DNA of 64,000 bases from contig NZ_CP081958.1 of assembly GCF_019823105.1 (NCBI RefSeq), positions 992,001 through 1,056,000 of the forward strand, given 5' to 3'. This DNA is from Halobaculum magnesiiphilum. GTDB lineage: Archaea; Halobacteriota; Halobacteria; Halobacteriales; Haloferacaceae. The notes beneath the pieces are model-generated. The model did no database searches and was not told the DNA's origin. It saw nothing but the letters and a program-made list of their open reading frames with translations. This document shows, in pieces, positions 25,167-33,510 of the stretch; the stretch's first letter is position 1, and every line of letters starts with the position of its first letter. A program made the translations under genes and the position numbers.

Positions 25167-27566
25167 GTGGAAACCGCCGACTACACCGTGACCGAGGCGA
25201 CGGACGAGCCGTGGCGAACCGTGTTCGGGCACCCCGACCCCTACCCCGAGCAGGCGGACGGGATCGAGGCGGCCCGCGCCGTCGCCGACGACGGAGGATA
25301 CCTCGCGCTGGAGGGGGCATGCGGCACCGGGAAGACGATGCTGGCGCTGACCGCCGGCATCGACCTGGTGCGCGACCCCGACAGCGACTACGAGCGCGTG
25401 CTCGTGCTCACGAGCGTCAAACAACAGCTTCGCCAGTTCGAGGCGGACCTCCGCACGATCAACGAGGGACTCCCCGACGACTGGCGCCCCGTCTCCGGGA
25501 TGACGCTCGTCGGCAAGGCCGACGTGTGCCCGTACGCCCGCGAGAACCGCGGTGGCGTCGACACGACGAACGTGTACGAGCGCTGCGAGGGGCTGCGCGA
25601 GCGCACCCGGGACCTCGTCGGCGACGCCGACGGCGGCGAGACCACCGCCGGCGCGCTCGCCGAGCAGGCCCGCCGCGCACAGACCGGCCTCGCCGACACC
25701 GGCGAGGACGGCGCCGCATACCTCGAAACCGCGGGCGAGCCGACGCCGTACCTCCCCGAGATGCCCGAACACGGGGGGACCGCGACGCGCGAGGGCGTCG
25801 AGTACTGCCCCTTCTACGCGCAGTATCTCGACGACCTCCCGGAGGACGGCGACGCCGCGGAGGCGGTGCCGTTCGACTTCGCCGAGCGGGGACTCATCGA
25901 CGCCGAGGAGCTGGTCCGCCTGTCGGCGGGCCACGGCACCTGCCCGCACTCGATGATGGGGGCGATCCTCCCGCAGGTCGAGGTCGTCGTCGGCAACTAC
26001 TACCACGCGTTCGACCCGACGACGGTCGGCGGGTTCACCGGCGCGCTCGTCAACGACTCCACCTTCGTCGTCTGCGACGAGGCGCACATGCTCGAACCGC
26101 GGGTCCGCGACCTCGTCTCCGACGGCGTCGCCGACGCGAGCCTCCGCGACGCCGAGAACGAGCTGACGCGCGTCATCCAGCCGGTGCAGTTCGAGGACTC
26201 GGGCCGGCGCGTCGAGGGGACGACCGACGCCGACCTCGTGCGCGGCGAGCTGGCCGACGCCGAGGTGAGCCTCGACGAGGTGACGCTCCTGCTGGAGTTC
26301 GTACGCGACCTCCGCGAGGAGCTGGACCGCCGCGTCGAGGACTTCCTCGACGCCGAGCGCCGCGGCTGGCGCGACGACCCCACGGACCTCGACGACGAGG
26401 AGATCCCGCTGCGCGATCCGGAGGAGCCAGGCGTCGACGAGGTCACCGAATGGGCCCGCGACGCCGGCTACGGCGAGCAGGTGTGGGCCAGGGCCGAGCA
26501 GGTCGGCGCCGTCGCCGCACGGATCCTGGACGAGGCGGAGGACGAGGACCGCCAGCGCGCCGTGCCCGGGGTCGGCCGGACGCTCAACGCCTGGTACCGC
26601 TGCGATCACGAGACGTACTTCCGGGAACTGGAGCTGACGCGCACGTGGGACGAGACCGAGGCGCCCGACTCCTGGCGCCGAGCGTACAACGCCCGGCTCG
26701 CGTTACACAACTGCGTGCCCGCCGACGCCATCGGCGAGCGCCTCGCCGACTTCGGCGGGGGCGTGCTCATGTCGGCGACGCTCGCGCCCCTCGACGTGTT
26801 CCGGGAGGTGACGGGGCTCAACTACCTCGAATCGGAGGGGCGCCCCGTCGAGGAGCGGACCTACGGCCTCGGGTTCCCGGAGGAGAATCGGGCGTCGTTC
26901 GCGGTCGACGTGCCGAAGTTCACGTTCTCCAACCGCGGTCCCCCAGGCGAGAGCAACGAGACCCGCCGCGCGCACGCCGACGCCGCCGCCGAGGTCGCCG
27001 CGACCACGCCCGGGAACGTCCTCGTCGGGATGCCCAGCTACGGCGAGGCCGAGTGGATGGCCGGCGAATTGGACGCCGACGGCCGGATCGACAAGGAGGT
27101 CCTCATCGACGAGTCGAGCGACGACACCGCGACCGAGGCGCTCAAGGCGGACTTCTTCGACGGCGACGCGAAGGTGCTGGTGACGAGCATCCGGGGCACG
27201 CTCACCGAGGGGGTCGACTACGAGGGCGACCGCCTCGCGGCGGCGGTGATCTGCGGCGTCCCGATCATCAACACGTCGTCGCCGCGGACGCGCGCGGTGA
27301 AGACGGCCTACGACCGCGAGTTCGGCGATGGGTTCGAGACCGCGCTGACGGTGCCGGCGGTTCGGAAGGCCCGGCAGGCGATCGGCCGGGTGATCCGAGG
27401 GCCCGAGGAGGTCGGCGTCCGCTGTCTGGTCGACGCGCGCTACGCCCGCCAGTCGTGGAACGCGGTGCGGGAGTATCTGCCCGAGTACGAGCGCGAGGAG
27501 TTCCGGCCGGTGAGCCCGGACATGCTGCGCTTCGGGCTGGAGCGGTTCTGGGACGAACATCGGTAG
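25167..27566 (+). CDS. XPD/Rad3-type Fe-S DNA helicase
   Basis: A 799-residue superfamily 2 helicase. Walker A is GACGTGKT (50-57); the DEAH box lies at 304-307 (VVCDEAHML). Four cysteines at 121, 140, 214 and 259, between Walker A and DEAH, match the XPD/DinG 4Fe-4S domain. Motifs V/VI appear as LVTSIRGTLTEGVDYEG and KARQAIGRVIRGPEEVG. It unwinds DNA 5' to 3' and in archaea is linked to repair. At 799 residues it is longer than minimal archaeal XPD (about 550-650), due to an acidic expansion around 340-450. It starts at GTG 25167. Confidence 0.92.
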   Translation: METADYTVTEATDEPWRTVFGHPDPYPEQADGIEAARAVADDGGYLALEGACGTGKTMLALTAGIDLVRDPDSDYERVLVLTSVKQQLRQFEADLRTINEGLPDDWRPVSGMTLVGKADVCPYARENRGGVDTTNVYERCEGLRERTRDLVGDADGGETTAGALAEQARRAQTGLADTGEDGAAYLETAGEPTPYLPEMPEHGGTATREGVEYCPFYAQYLDDLPEDGDAAEAVPFDFAERGLIDAEELVRLSAGHGTCPHSMMGAILPQVEVVVGNYYHAFDPTTVGGFTGALVNDSTFVVCDEAHMLEPRVRDLVSDGVADASLRDAENELTRVIQPVQFEDSGRRVEGTTDADLVRGELADAEVSLDEVTLLLEFVRDLREELDRRVEDFLDAERRGWRDDPTDLDDEEIPLRDPEEPGVDEVTEWARDAGYGEQVWARAEQVGAVAARILDEAEDEDRQRAVPGVGRTLNAWYRCDHETYFRELELTRTWDETEAPDSWRRAYNARLALHNCVPADAIGERLADFGGGVLMSATLAPLDVFREVTGLNYLESEGRPVEERTYGLGFPEENRASFAVDVPKFTFSNRGPPGESNETRRAHADAAAEVAATTPGNVLVGMPSYGEAEWMAGELDADGRIDKEVLIDESSDDTATEALKADFFDGDAKVLVTSIRGTLTEGVDYEGDRLAAAVICGVPIINTSSPRTRAVKTAYDREFGDGFETALTVPAVRKARQAIGRVIRGPEEVGVRCLVDARYARQSWNAVREYLPEYEREEFRPVSPDMLRFGLERFWDEHR

Positions 27567-27893
27567 TCGCTGCGGTTGAGACGGGCAGTTCCGACGCTGC
27601 AGTCATGGATTCGTAGCCGACCGCGAAAGCCCCCGGCGTTCTGCGCTCGCGCGACTCGCTGTGCTCCTCGTCGGTCGGCTTCGCCTCCCTCCTGCGGTGC
27701 TTGCTTCGTCATCAGAACGCGTAGCGTTCTGATTGGCTCACGAGAGCTTCGCTCTCGTGAACGTCGGGCTTCGCGCAGAACGCCGGCCCCTTTCAGTCCC
27801 ACCCGCCGGTTGTTCGGGCGGGCGGTGCGACTCGGACACCTGCTCGTACTGCTCCGAGGTGTCGGGATCCGCCGCTCCGATCCATATCGCCCC
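27567..27893. other. Intergenic region with hairpin repeat
   Basis: A 327-bp stretch between the convergent helicase and methyltransferase genes. Open frames across it are rich in Arg, Ser and Pro and lack acidic bias, so no gene is called. Its middle is occupied by the double-hairpin repeat at 27634-27787. The remaining bases show no recognisable site. Confidence 0.7.
27634..27787. repeat. Double-hairpin repeat with 14-bp outer inverted repeat (locus 2)
   Basis: The outer arms CCGGCGTTCTGCGC (27634-27647) and GCGCAGAACGCCGG (27774-27787) are perfect complements over 14 bp. Between them are two perfect 10-bp hairpins with 3-nt loops. The first is ATCAGAACGC, loop GTA, GCGTTCTGAT (27712-27734). 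The second is TCACGAGAGC, loop TTC, GCTCTCGTGA (27739-27761). The second shares the arm TCACGAGA/TCTCGTGA with hairpin B at 17874-17896, while the top pair has changed on both sides. Confidence 0.88.
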
Positions 27894-28448
27894 TCAGCGA
27901 CGCGCGACGAGGACGAACGTGTCGGTCCGCGTCTCGGCGCGCTCGACGGTGAAGCCGGCGTCCTCGAAGGCGCCGGCTGCGTCGCCGACGCCGAAGCGCT
28001 CGTCGCGGGGCGGCCCGGCGTCGCCGGGGCCGTCGGCGGTCCAGTCGACCGTGACGACGCGGCCGCCGGGGCGGACGACCCGCGCGAGCTCCGCCAGCGA
28101 CTCGTCGCTCGCGTACTCGTGGTACGTCATGGTCGAGAACGCGGCATCGAGCGCGTTCTCGGCGAGCGGGAGGTCGTCGACGCCGGCGGTGACGGTCTCG
28201 ACGTTCTCCGGGATCCCCTTCTCGACGTACAGGTCGTGCATCTCCGACTGCACGTCGACGGCGTAGCAGGTGCCGACGTGCGCCGCGACCACGTCGGTGT
28301 AGAAGCCGGTGCCGGAGCCGAGATCGGCGACCGTCGCGTCCGCGGGGACCGCCAGCGCGGCGAGCAGTTCCTCGCCCGAGCAGTAGCGGAACCGATCCGG
28401 GTCCTCCAGTTTGTCCGCACGGTCGACGTCGAACGTGTGAAATCCCAT
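27894..28448 (-). CDS. Class I SAM-dependent methyltransferase
   Basis: A 184-residue methyltransferase. It starts GFHTFDVDRADKLEDPDRFR and has motif I VADLGSGTGFYTDVVAAHV, motif II YAVDVQSEM, and ALDAAFSTMTYHEYASDESL and RVVRPGGRVVTVDW for motifs IV-VI, as in type-11/25 enzymes. Two ATG codons, complementary to 28452-28454 and 28446-28448, are possible starts; the second sits about 27 bp from the TTTACC element at 28472-28477 and fits a leaderless transcript. Substrate unknown. It is divergent from the GNAT gene at 28518. Confidence 0.88.
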   Translation of the reverse strand: MGFHTFDVDRADKLEDPDRFRYCSGEELLAALAVPADATVADLGSGTGFYTDVVAAHVGTCYAVDVQSEMHDLYVEKGIPENVETVTAGVDDLPLAENALDAAFSTMTYHEYASDESLAELARVVRPGGRVVTVDWTADGPGDAGPPRDERFGVGDAAGAFEDAGFTVERAETRTDTFVLVARR

Positions 28449-28464
28449 CGCCATCCGGTAGGAA

Positions 28465-28485
28465 CCGGGGGGTAAAGACCCCCGG
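28465..28485. promoter_or_regulatory. Palindrome over candidate promoter between divergent genes
   Basis: CCGGGGG (28465-28471) and CCCCCGG (28479-28485) are perfect complements around a 7-nt centre, GTAAAGA. On the minus strand the centre reads TCTTTAC, a reasonable TATA-type element 24-29 bp upstream of the methyltransferase ATG. A regulator bound here would cover that promoter and also lie 33 bp from the divergent GNAT start. Confidence 0.5.
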
Positions 28486-28517
28486 AGGTTTTGTCGTCCC
28501 GGAGACAGGGGGCCTGC

Positions 28518-29126
28518 ATGCACGTCCGCGACGCCGATCGCGACGACGCCGAGGCGATCGTGTCGATCGCGCGGGCGTCCTGGCACGCCGCCTACGGCGG
28601 GTTCCTCTCCGAGGGCGAGATCGACGCCACGGTCGACGAGTGGTACGCCCCGGAGACGCTCCGTCGACACATCGCCGCCGCCGGCGCGTTCCTCGTCTCG
28701 GAGGCGGACTCGAACGACGGAGCTGACGGGGAGGGCGGAGCGGACGGATACGACGCCGGGAGGCTTCTGGGGTTCGCACACGTCCGGTACGCCCCCGAGG
28801 TCGGGAACGTCGTCATCCGGCGCATCTACGTCCACCCGGACGCGTGGGGCGGAGGGATCGGCACCGCCCTCCTGGGCGCGGTCGCGCGGCGGTTCGCCGA
28901 CGACCACGAGCAGCTCTCGACTGTCGTGTTCGCCGAGAACGAGGTCGGCCTGTCGTTTTACGAGCGACACGGGTTCGAGATGATCGGACAGCAGACGACC
29001 GCGTTCGGCGGCGAGGAACACGACGAGCGGATCGTCGTGGCCGACCTCGACGACCTCGCGGAGCTCGCCCCGGGGGCGGAGGCGAGCACCGCGGAGCGAA
29101 CGGACGGGACGAACGGGCCGGACTGA
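28518..29126 (+). CDS. GNAT-family N-acetyltransferase
   Basis: A 202-residue acetyltransferase. The N-terminus VRDADRDDAEAIVSIARASWHAAYGGFLS is the usual GNAT beta1-alpha1 region. The CoA-binding motif is RIYVHPDAWGGGIGTALLGAV (GGGIGT), followed by VVFAENEVGLSFYERHGFEM. An acidic, Gly-rich insertion (about 68-88: DSNDGADGEGGADGYDAG) and a Glu/Thr-rich tail are low-complexity additions. The substrate is unknown. ATG 28518 starts downstream of the shared palindromic promoter region. Confidence 0.89.
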   Translation: MHVRDADRDDAEAIVSIARASWHAAYGGFLSEGEIDATVDEWYAPETLRRHIAAAGAFLVSEADSNDGADGEGGADGYDAGRLLGFAHVRYAPEVGNVVIRRIYVHPDAWGGGIGTALLGAVARRFADDHEQLSTVVFAENEVGLSFYERHGFEMIGQQTTAFGGEEHDERIVVADLDDLAELAPGAEASTAERTDGTNGPD

Positions 29127-29221
29127 CGACGGCGGACCGACGGGGTCGGATCGAACCGCCCGACCGGGACGCGGTCGGTCGCCCCGAGAGGATTAAGACG
29201 ATCCGCGGACCACTTGTTCGC

Positions 29222-29407
29222 ATGGCAGAACGTATCCGTCGCCCCCGGGCGCGCGTCTGCGAGCGGTGCGGCCGCGAGGAGCGCTTCGACGACGCGACCG
29301 GGAGCTGGGTCGTCGCCGACGACGCCGTCGGCGCGGTGTACTGCATCCACGAGTGGGACATCAACGGCTCGTTCGTCCCGTTCGAGGACGGCGCAAGCGA
29401 GGCGTAG
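29222..29407 (+). CDS. HEWD-family micro-protein with CxxC motif
   Basis: A 61-residue protein recognised by the haloarchaeal HEWD motif (CIHEWDINGSFVPFE). Basic N-terminus RIRRPRARVCERCGREE has a CxxC at C13/C16; another Cys sits just before HEWD. Together these could bind one zinc ion, but the ligand set is incomplete. Small zinc-finger proteins are numerous in haloarchaea and some affect biofilm and motility; the role of this one is unknown. ATTAAG at 29191-29196 is placed about 26-31 bp upstream of the ATG and is a plausible TATA element for a leaderless mRNA. Confidence 0.8.
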   Translation: MAERIRRPRARVCERCGREERFDDATGSWVVADDAVGAVYCIHEWDINGSFVPFEDGASEA

Positions 29408-29458
29408 ACCCCGGGTCGCGCCGCTGATCGACGCCGCGGCGACGACGTGCCGACGGGG

Positions 29459-30184
29459 TCAGCCGCTCGCCCGTTCGACCAGTTCAGCGAGCACCGCCAT
29501 CGTGCCGTCCATGAACCCGTCGTCGAGTACGGAGTCCGCGGCGTCCTTCGCGACCTCGTCTGCGTTCGCGAGCGCGTAGCTCTCGCCGGCGACCGCGAAC
29601 GTCGAGGCGTCGTTCATCGAGTCGCCGACGGCGACGAACGCCGCGGGGTCGCGGTCGAGGATCGACGCCGCCTCCCGGAGCCCCCGTCCCTTGCTCACGT
29701 CCGGATCCGTGAGGTGGTAGGCGTACCCCGTGTCGAGAAACCGCAGGTCGAACTCCTCGGCGACCTCCCGGAGCAGCGCCTCGTCGGCGGTGACGCGGGC
29801 GGCGACCTCCGTCTCGCGCCAGCGGTTCACGGTGTCGGCGTCGCCCCAGCCCAACTCCCCGCCCCGTTCGCGGAAGGCGTCGACCGCCGCGGCGACCCGC
29901 TCGGCGTCGCCCTCGATGCGCACCCGCTCGTCGACGCAGACGACGCCGCCGTTTTCGGCGATCACCCGCTCGGGGACGCCGGCGAAGTGGCACAACGCGA
30001 TCGGGTACGGGAACGACTTCCCCGTCGCGAGCACGACCGGCGCGGGCCACTCGGGCAGCACCCTGAACACGCGGGGGTCTATCGTGTGCTCGGGCGTCGT
30101 CAGCGTCCCGTCGATGTCGAGCGCCAGCGGCGGGAGGTCCGCGTCCCCGGGGATCTCGAGGCTCGCGGGGGCGTCACTCGTCAT
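29459..30184 (-). CDS. Archaeal phosphoglycolate phosphatase-like HAD hydrolase (Cof/IIB)
   Basis: A 241-residue HAD phosphatase. Motif I is LALDIDGTLTTPEH, motif II ATGKSFPYPIAL (with Thr), motif III the Lys in DVSKGRGLREA, and motif IV FVAVGDSMNDASTFAVAG. The cap between motifs II and III is of C2B type, as in archaeal phosphoglycolate phosphatase and sucrose-phosphatase-like proteins. The archaeal PGPase family is the best fit, but related substrates cannot be excluded. The gene sits 57 bp upstream of the DUF5803 stop on the same strand. Confidence 0.85.
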   Translation of the reverse strand: MTSDAPASLEIPGDADLPPLALDIDGTLTTPEHTIDPRVFRVLPEWPAPVVLATGKSFPYPIALCHFAGVPERVIAENGGVVCVDERVRIEGDAERVAAAVDAFRERGGELGWGDADTVNRWRETEVAARVTADEALLREVAEEFDLRFLDTGYAYHLTDPDVSKGRGLREAASILDRDPAAFVAVGDSMNDASTFAVAGESYALANADEVAKDAADSVLDDGFMDGTMAVLAELVERASG

Positions 30185-30241
30185 TGGCTGGTGAAGGGGG
30201 TGCGGGAGAAAAGGGGCGTCGGTCCGGCGGACCGCGGCGAC

Positions 30242-31060
30242 TTAGCGCATCCCCGGCGGCGGGCCGTCGTCGCCGAGGTCGTCGTCGCCGGTGTCGACGT
30301 CGAGCCCCATCTCCTCACGGCGTTCGCGAAGGGCGTCGATCTGTCTGCGGTAGTACAGCAGGCCGCCCCCGCCGACGATCGCGAGGAGGGCGAACACCGC
30401 CCCGAAGATCCGGATGTCCTGCGGGAGATAGAACTGGACGATCACCGACTCGGTCTGCACGTCGTCCCAGCGGATGTGGAGCCGGTTCCCGTCGTCGATC
30501 GAGGTGGTCGCCCCGCCGGGGTTCACGTCGCCGAACACCGGCAGGGACGTGCGGCGGTTCGGCGGGAGGACGACCTCGTAGGAGCCCTCCACGTACGTCG
30601 GGAGCGCGAACCGCTTGGGCGTCGAGCCGGCGGTGACGGCGATCCGGTCGCCCTCGACGTCGCCCTCGCCGGGGAAGTCGATGCGGACCACGTCGCGGGT
30701 CTGCTCGACGGCGCCGCGCTCGGCCAGCTCCGACCCGGTGATCACGGTCCCGTTGGGGTACCGGTAGCGCACCGCCCGCACGTCCAGCGGGTTCGTGCCG
30801 CCGAGGCCGTCGCGGCGGTACAGCTCGATCTGACTCCCGTTGACGGCGTACACCGCCGAGAACGTCGCGTTGTCGTGGATCGTGATGTGGGCGTCCAGGT
30901 CGGACTCGACGCTCGCGTTCCAGTCGTACTCGCCGCCCGCGGGCGATCGATCGAGGCGCTCCTCGGAGACGGAGCCGCCGCCGAGGACGCCGAGACAGCC
31001 CGACAGCGCGAGCATGCCGACCAGCGCCGCGAGCGCGAGGAGTCGTCGCCGGCGCGGCAT
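30242..31060 (-). CDS. DUF5803-family lipoprotein with C-terminal membrane anchor
   Basis: A 272-residue exported protein. The signal peptide MPRRRRLLALAALVGMLALSGC ends in a lipobox (LSGC, Cys22). The central beta-rich domain is extracellular. A hydrophobic segment (IFGAVFALLAIVGGGGLLYY, about 222-242) precedes a charged, cytoplasmic tail rich in Asp. It is the last gene of the tfe-DUF2110-DUF5803 unit (1 bp from DUF2110), which suggests a link with gene expression or simply shared transcription. No function is known to me. Confidence 0.85.
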   Translation of the reverse strand: MPRRRRLLALAALVGMLALSGCLGVLGGGSVSEERLDRSPAGGEYDWNASVESDLDAHITIHDNATFSAVYAVNGSQIELYRRDGLGGTNPLDVRAVRYRYPNGTVITGSELAERGAVEQTRDVVRIDFPGEGDVEGDRIAVTAGSTPKRFALPTYVEGSYEVVLPPNRRTSLPVFGDVNPGGATTSIDDGNRLHIRWDDVQTESVIVQFYLPQDIRIFGAVFALLAIVGGGGLLYYRRQIDALRERREEMGLDVDTGDDDLGDDGPPPGMR

Positions 31061-31061
31061 G

Positions 31062-31736
31062 TTACTGCGGGATGACGGCCTTCAGTTCCGAGGGGAGGTA
31101 GCCGCCGATGGCCGCGAGCAGCCCGGGCGCGTCCGTTTCCTCCCGGCAGACGATGCTCTGTTCGAGCAGGCCGAGCCGCTCGACCGTGACGATGTCGTTG
31201 GCGTGGCCCGCCCGGTTGACGGTCGCGCGCACCTCCGCCCGCGTCGCGGAGTTGACGTTCACGCGGCCCTGCCCGCGCGTCCAGTCGTACAGGCGGTCGC
31301 GCTCCTCGTCGGCGAGCTCGTGGTCGCCGTCCTCGTCGTAGACGAACCGGAGGGCGAGGTGCTGGACGATGCCGAGGCGGTCGCGGACCTGTTCGGGCGT
31401 CCCGGCGCCGAGCCCGAGCCCCTCGGCCGGGATCCGGATCTCCGTGCCCGCGTCGAGGACGAACCCGTCGTCGTCCCAGCCGTCGAGCGTGCCGACGTAC
31501 GTCTCGCCGTCGGTGAAGTGGTCGGTGATCTCGCCCCACTCCTCCCGGAGGACGTTGCGGGCGACCGTCTCGTCGTCGCCCGAGACGGTTACCGAGACGA
31601 AGTCGTCGTGGCGAACGCCCACCTCGAACTCCACGTCGAGGTCGCCCAGGTCGTTGGCGACGAGCGAGGTCATCCCGTCGAGCGCGCGGTCGCGGGCGTC
31701 GCCCGAGACGTAGCACTTGGTCGCGAGGACGACCAT
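31062..31736 (-). CDS. DUF2110-family protein
   Basis: A 224-residue cytoplasmic protein. The beginning VVLATKCYVSGDARDRALDG and the GTLDGWDDDGFVLDAGTEIRIP segment are as in archaeal DUF2110 proteins. The stop of tfe abuts the start (31736/31737), so the two are probably translated from the same message; this association with tfe is a known archaeal pattern. The C-terminal third (RVNVNSATRAEVRATVNRAG) resembles a nucleic-acid binding helical module, but this is only an impression. Biochemical role unknown. Confidence 0.86.
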   Translation of the reverse strand: MVVLATKCYVSGDARDRALDGMTSLVANDLGDLDVEFEVGVRHDDFVSVTVSGDDETVARNVLREEWGEITDHFTDGETYVGTLDGWDDDGFVLDAGTEIRIPAEGLGLGAGTPEQVRDRLGIVQHLALRFVYDEDGDHELADEERDRLYDWTRGQGRVNVNSATRAEVRATVNRAGHANDIVTVERLGLLEQSIVCREETDAPGLLAAIGGYLPSELKAVIPQ

Positions 31737-32276
31737 CTACGCTTGCGCCCCGGCTTCCTCGCGGTCGACGTTGAGCTCGTCGGCGAGCTGGTCGATGCGC
31801 CACTCCATCGCCTCGACGAGGCGGCTGTTCTCCATCGACTCCAGCGGCGACCCGCACTCGGGACACTCGAAGCCGAACTCCATCGCCTCCTCGAACTCGA
31901 AGCGGATCGAGTCGACCTCACAGAGGTAAAACTGGTGGTCCGACTCGTAGGATCGGCGCTCCTCCAGTCCCTCGAGCAGGCGGTGCATCTCCTCCTCGAG
32001 GTTCTCCGGGATGTTCTCGTAGTGGAACGTCCACAGGTAGGTGAGCCACCCCGAGTCCTCGTCGCGAACGCGGCGGTACGACGCCAGGTCGTTCTCGTAG
32101 AGGATGAACAGCGCGCGGCGCACGTCGTTCAACTCCAGTCCCATCTCCTCGGCGAGCTCCTCGTCGGTGACCTCGCCGTCCGGCGGGGCCGCCGCGACGG
32201 GCATCCCCGTCGGGCCGACGAGCTCGTGGAGGTACTTCTGGATAACAGGGTCTTCCAGGAGGTCCTCAAAAGCCAT
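31737..32276 (-). CDS. tfe: Transcription initiation factor TFE subunit alpha
   Basis: A 179-residue homologue of the eukaryotic TFIIE-alpha N-terminal half, which helps RNA polymerase open promoters. It has the winged helix (MAFEDLLEDPVIQKYLHELV through VRRALFILYENDLASYRRVR), a linker, and a zinc-ribbon region containing C119 and CPECG (C138, C141). Only three of the usual four cysteines are obvious. The ATG complementary to 32274-32276 is preferred over an upstream in-frame start, because a TATA-like element lies 26-32 bp upstream of it. It is the first gene of the operon with DUF2110 and DUF5803. Confidence 0.94.
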   Translation of the reverse strand: MAFEDLLEDPVIQKYLHELVGPTGMPVAAAPPDGEVTDEELAEEMGLELNDVRRALFILYENDLASYRRVRDEDSGWLTYLWTFHYENIPENLEEEMHRLLEGLEERRSYESDHQFYLCEVDSIRFEFEEAMEFGFECPECGSPLESMENSRLVEAMEWRIDQLADELNVDREEAGAQA

Positions 32277-32301
32277 TTGTCGAATGTGCGGGTGGATGTC
32301 G

Positions 32302-32308
32302 GTTAAAG
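32302..32308 (-). promoter_or_regulatory. TATA-like element of tfe operon
   Basis: On the minus strand the sequence reads CTTTAAC, centred about 29 bp upstream of the tfe ATG. This is the expected distance for an archaeal TATA box when the transcript starts at or next to the initiation codon. Confidence 0.55.
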
Positions 32309-32402
32309 TCACCGACTCGGCGGGTCGCCGCGACGCGAGCGCCGGCCGGCGAGCCAGTCACGCAGAGTTATCCCCGTCGCACTCGACACCGGATCCCGAC
32401 GC

Positions 32403-33020
32403 ATGTCGGACCCGTCCCCCCCTGACCCGTTCCCCTCGGTTCCCTCCGACGCGCTCGCCGAGGGAGGGTGGCGCGAGCGCGAGCGTCGGGAGACGACCGA
32501 GTTCGACGCGGCGGTCGTCACCGTGGAGGCCGCGACCGTCGTGTACGAGGACCGCGCGCTCCGCGACCGGATCCGCGAGGCGACGGGGTTCGACCGGCTG
32601 TGGCGCTTCTTCGTCGCGAGCCGGCTCACGGTGTCGCCCGCGACCGGGCCCTCGCCCGCGCTCACGAAGCTCGTCGCCAACCGGGCCCACGCCGGCTTCG
32701 CCGACACGATCGCCGACCGCGGATTCGAGGGCGTCAGGCGGGCCGACCCCGACGACGACGGGGCGGCCGAGGACGCGCTCGACGACGGCTCGCGCGTCGC
32801 CGGCTACGAGGCGCTGTGTCGCCTCGACGGCGTCGCCGTCCGCGCTCGGGGATGGGCCGCCGTCAGGCCCGTCGGGGACGCGTACCTCCTCGTCGGCGGG
32901 GCCTACCCGACGGCCGTCCGGAGCGCGCCGGACGAGCGGACGGACGACGCGCTCGCCGAGGCGTTCGACCCGGACGGGTTCCGCGATGAGCTGTTCTCGT
33001 TGCTGCGCGCGACAGAGTGA
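32403..33020 (+). CDS. Conserved haloarchaeal hypothetical protein
   Basis: A 205-residue soluble protein with no signal or membrane segment. The alpha/beta middle (TEFDAAVVTVEAATVVYEDRALRDRIREATG, LWRFFVASRLTVSPATG) and C-terminal YLLVGGAYPTAV suggest a single globular domain. Composition is acidic, as expected for a real haloarchaeal protein. It is divergent from tfe with 126 bp between the starts. I do not recognise the family and propose no function. Confidence 0.75.
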   Translation: MSDPSPPDPFPSVPSDALAEGGWRERERRETTEFDAAVVTVEAATVVYEDRALRDRIREATGFDRLWRFFVASRLTVSPATGPSPALTKLVANRAHAGFADTIADRGFEGVRRADPDDDGAAEDALDDGSRVAGYEALCRLDGVAVRARGWAAVRPVGDAYLLVGGAYPTAVRSAPDERTDDALAEAFDPDGFRDELFSLLRATE

Positions 33021-33108
33021 GCAGGGTCAGCGATACCGGGGCGATCGTCATCGCCGCGTTCGTCACCGCGGCGCCGTCACCTCCGACCGCGAATCACGGC
33101 CGGCTGTG

Positions 33109-33510
33109 TCACCACCGACCGCGAAGTACCGCGGCGGTGACTCCACCGAGGTCGAGTCGAACGGGTGCGACGCCGAGCGCACGAGCGAGCGGCCCCGCCG
33201 GGACGTCGGGGTCGACGCGGCCGACCTCCACGTCGCCGACGTGGACGCCGATCGGGACCCGGTCGATCGACTGTCCGATCCGGTCTGGGACAGCCTCCCG
33301 AAGCGACCCGAGCCGTCCGAGCGTCCGGAGGCTGTCGGCCGACACGTCGATCCGCCCGTCGACCGAGCGGACGGCGAGTCGGTCGCCGTCGACGGTCGCC
33401 TCGACGTCGACCGCGACCCGGAGGTCGCCGACGGCGACCGCTTCCGCGTCGGGGTCGGTATCGACGTCCTCAGTCGGCCGGGATCGATCGCGCGGCGACC
33501 GATCAGTCAC
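33109..33510 (-). CDS. Hypothetical acidic protein
   Basis: A 133-residue protein starting at the GTG complementary to 33508-33510, which overlaps the stop of the preceding small gene (GTGA). Most of it alternates Val with Asp/Gly, for example AVAVGDLRVAVDVEATVDGDRLAVRSVDG, suggesting a beta-rich fold. No motifs are recognised. Translational coupling indicates that it works with, or is regulated with, the 83-residue protein. Confidence 0.7.
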   Translation of the reverse strand: MTDRSPRDRSRPTEDVDTDPDAEAVAVGDLRVAVDVEATVDGDRLAVRSVDGRIDVSADSLRTLGRLGSLREAVPDRIGQSIDRVPIGVHVGDVEVGRVDPDVPAGPLARALGVAPVRLDLGGVTAAVLRGRW

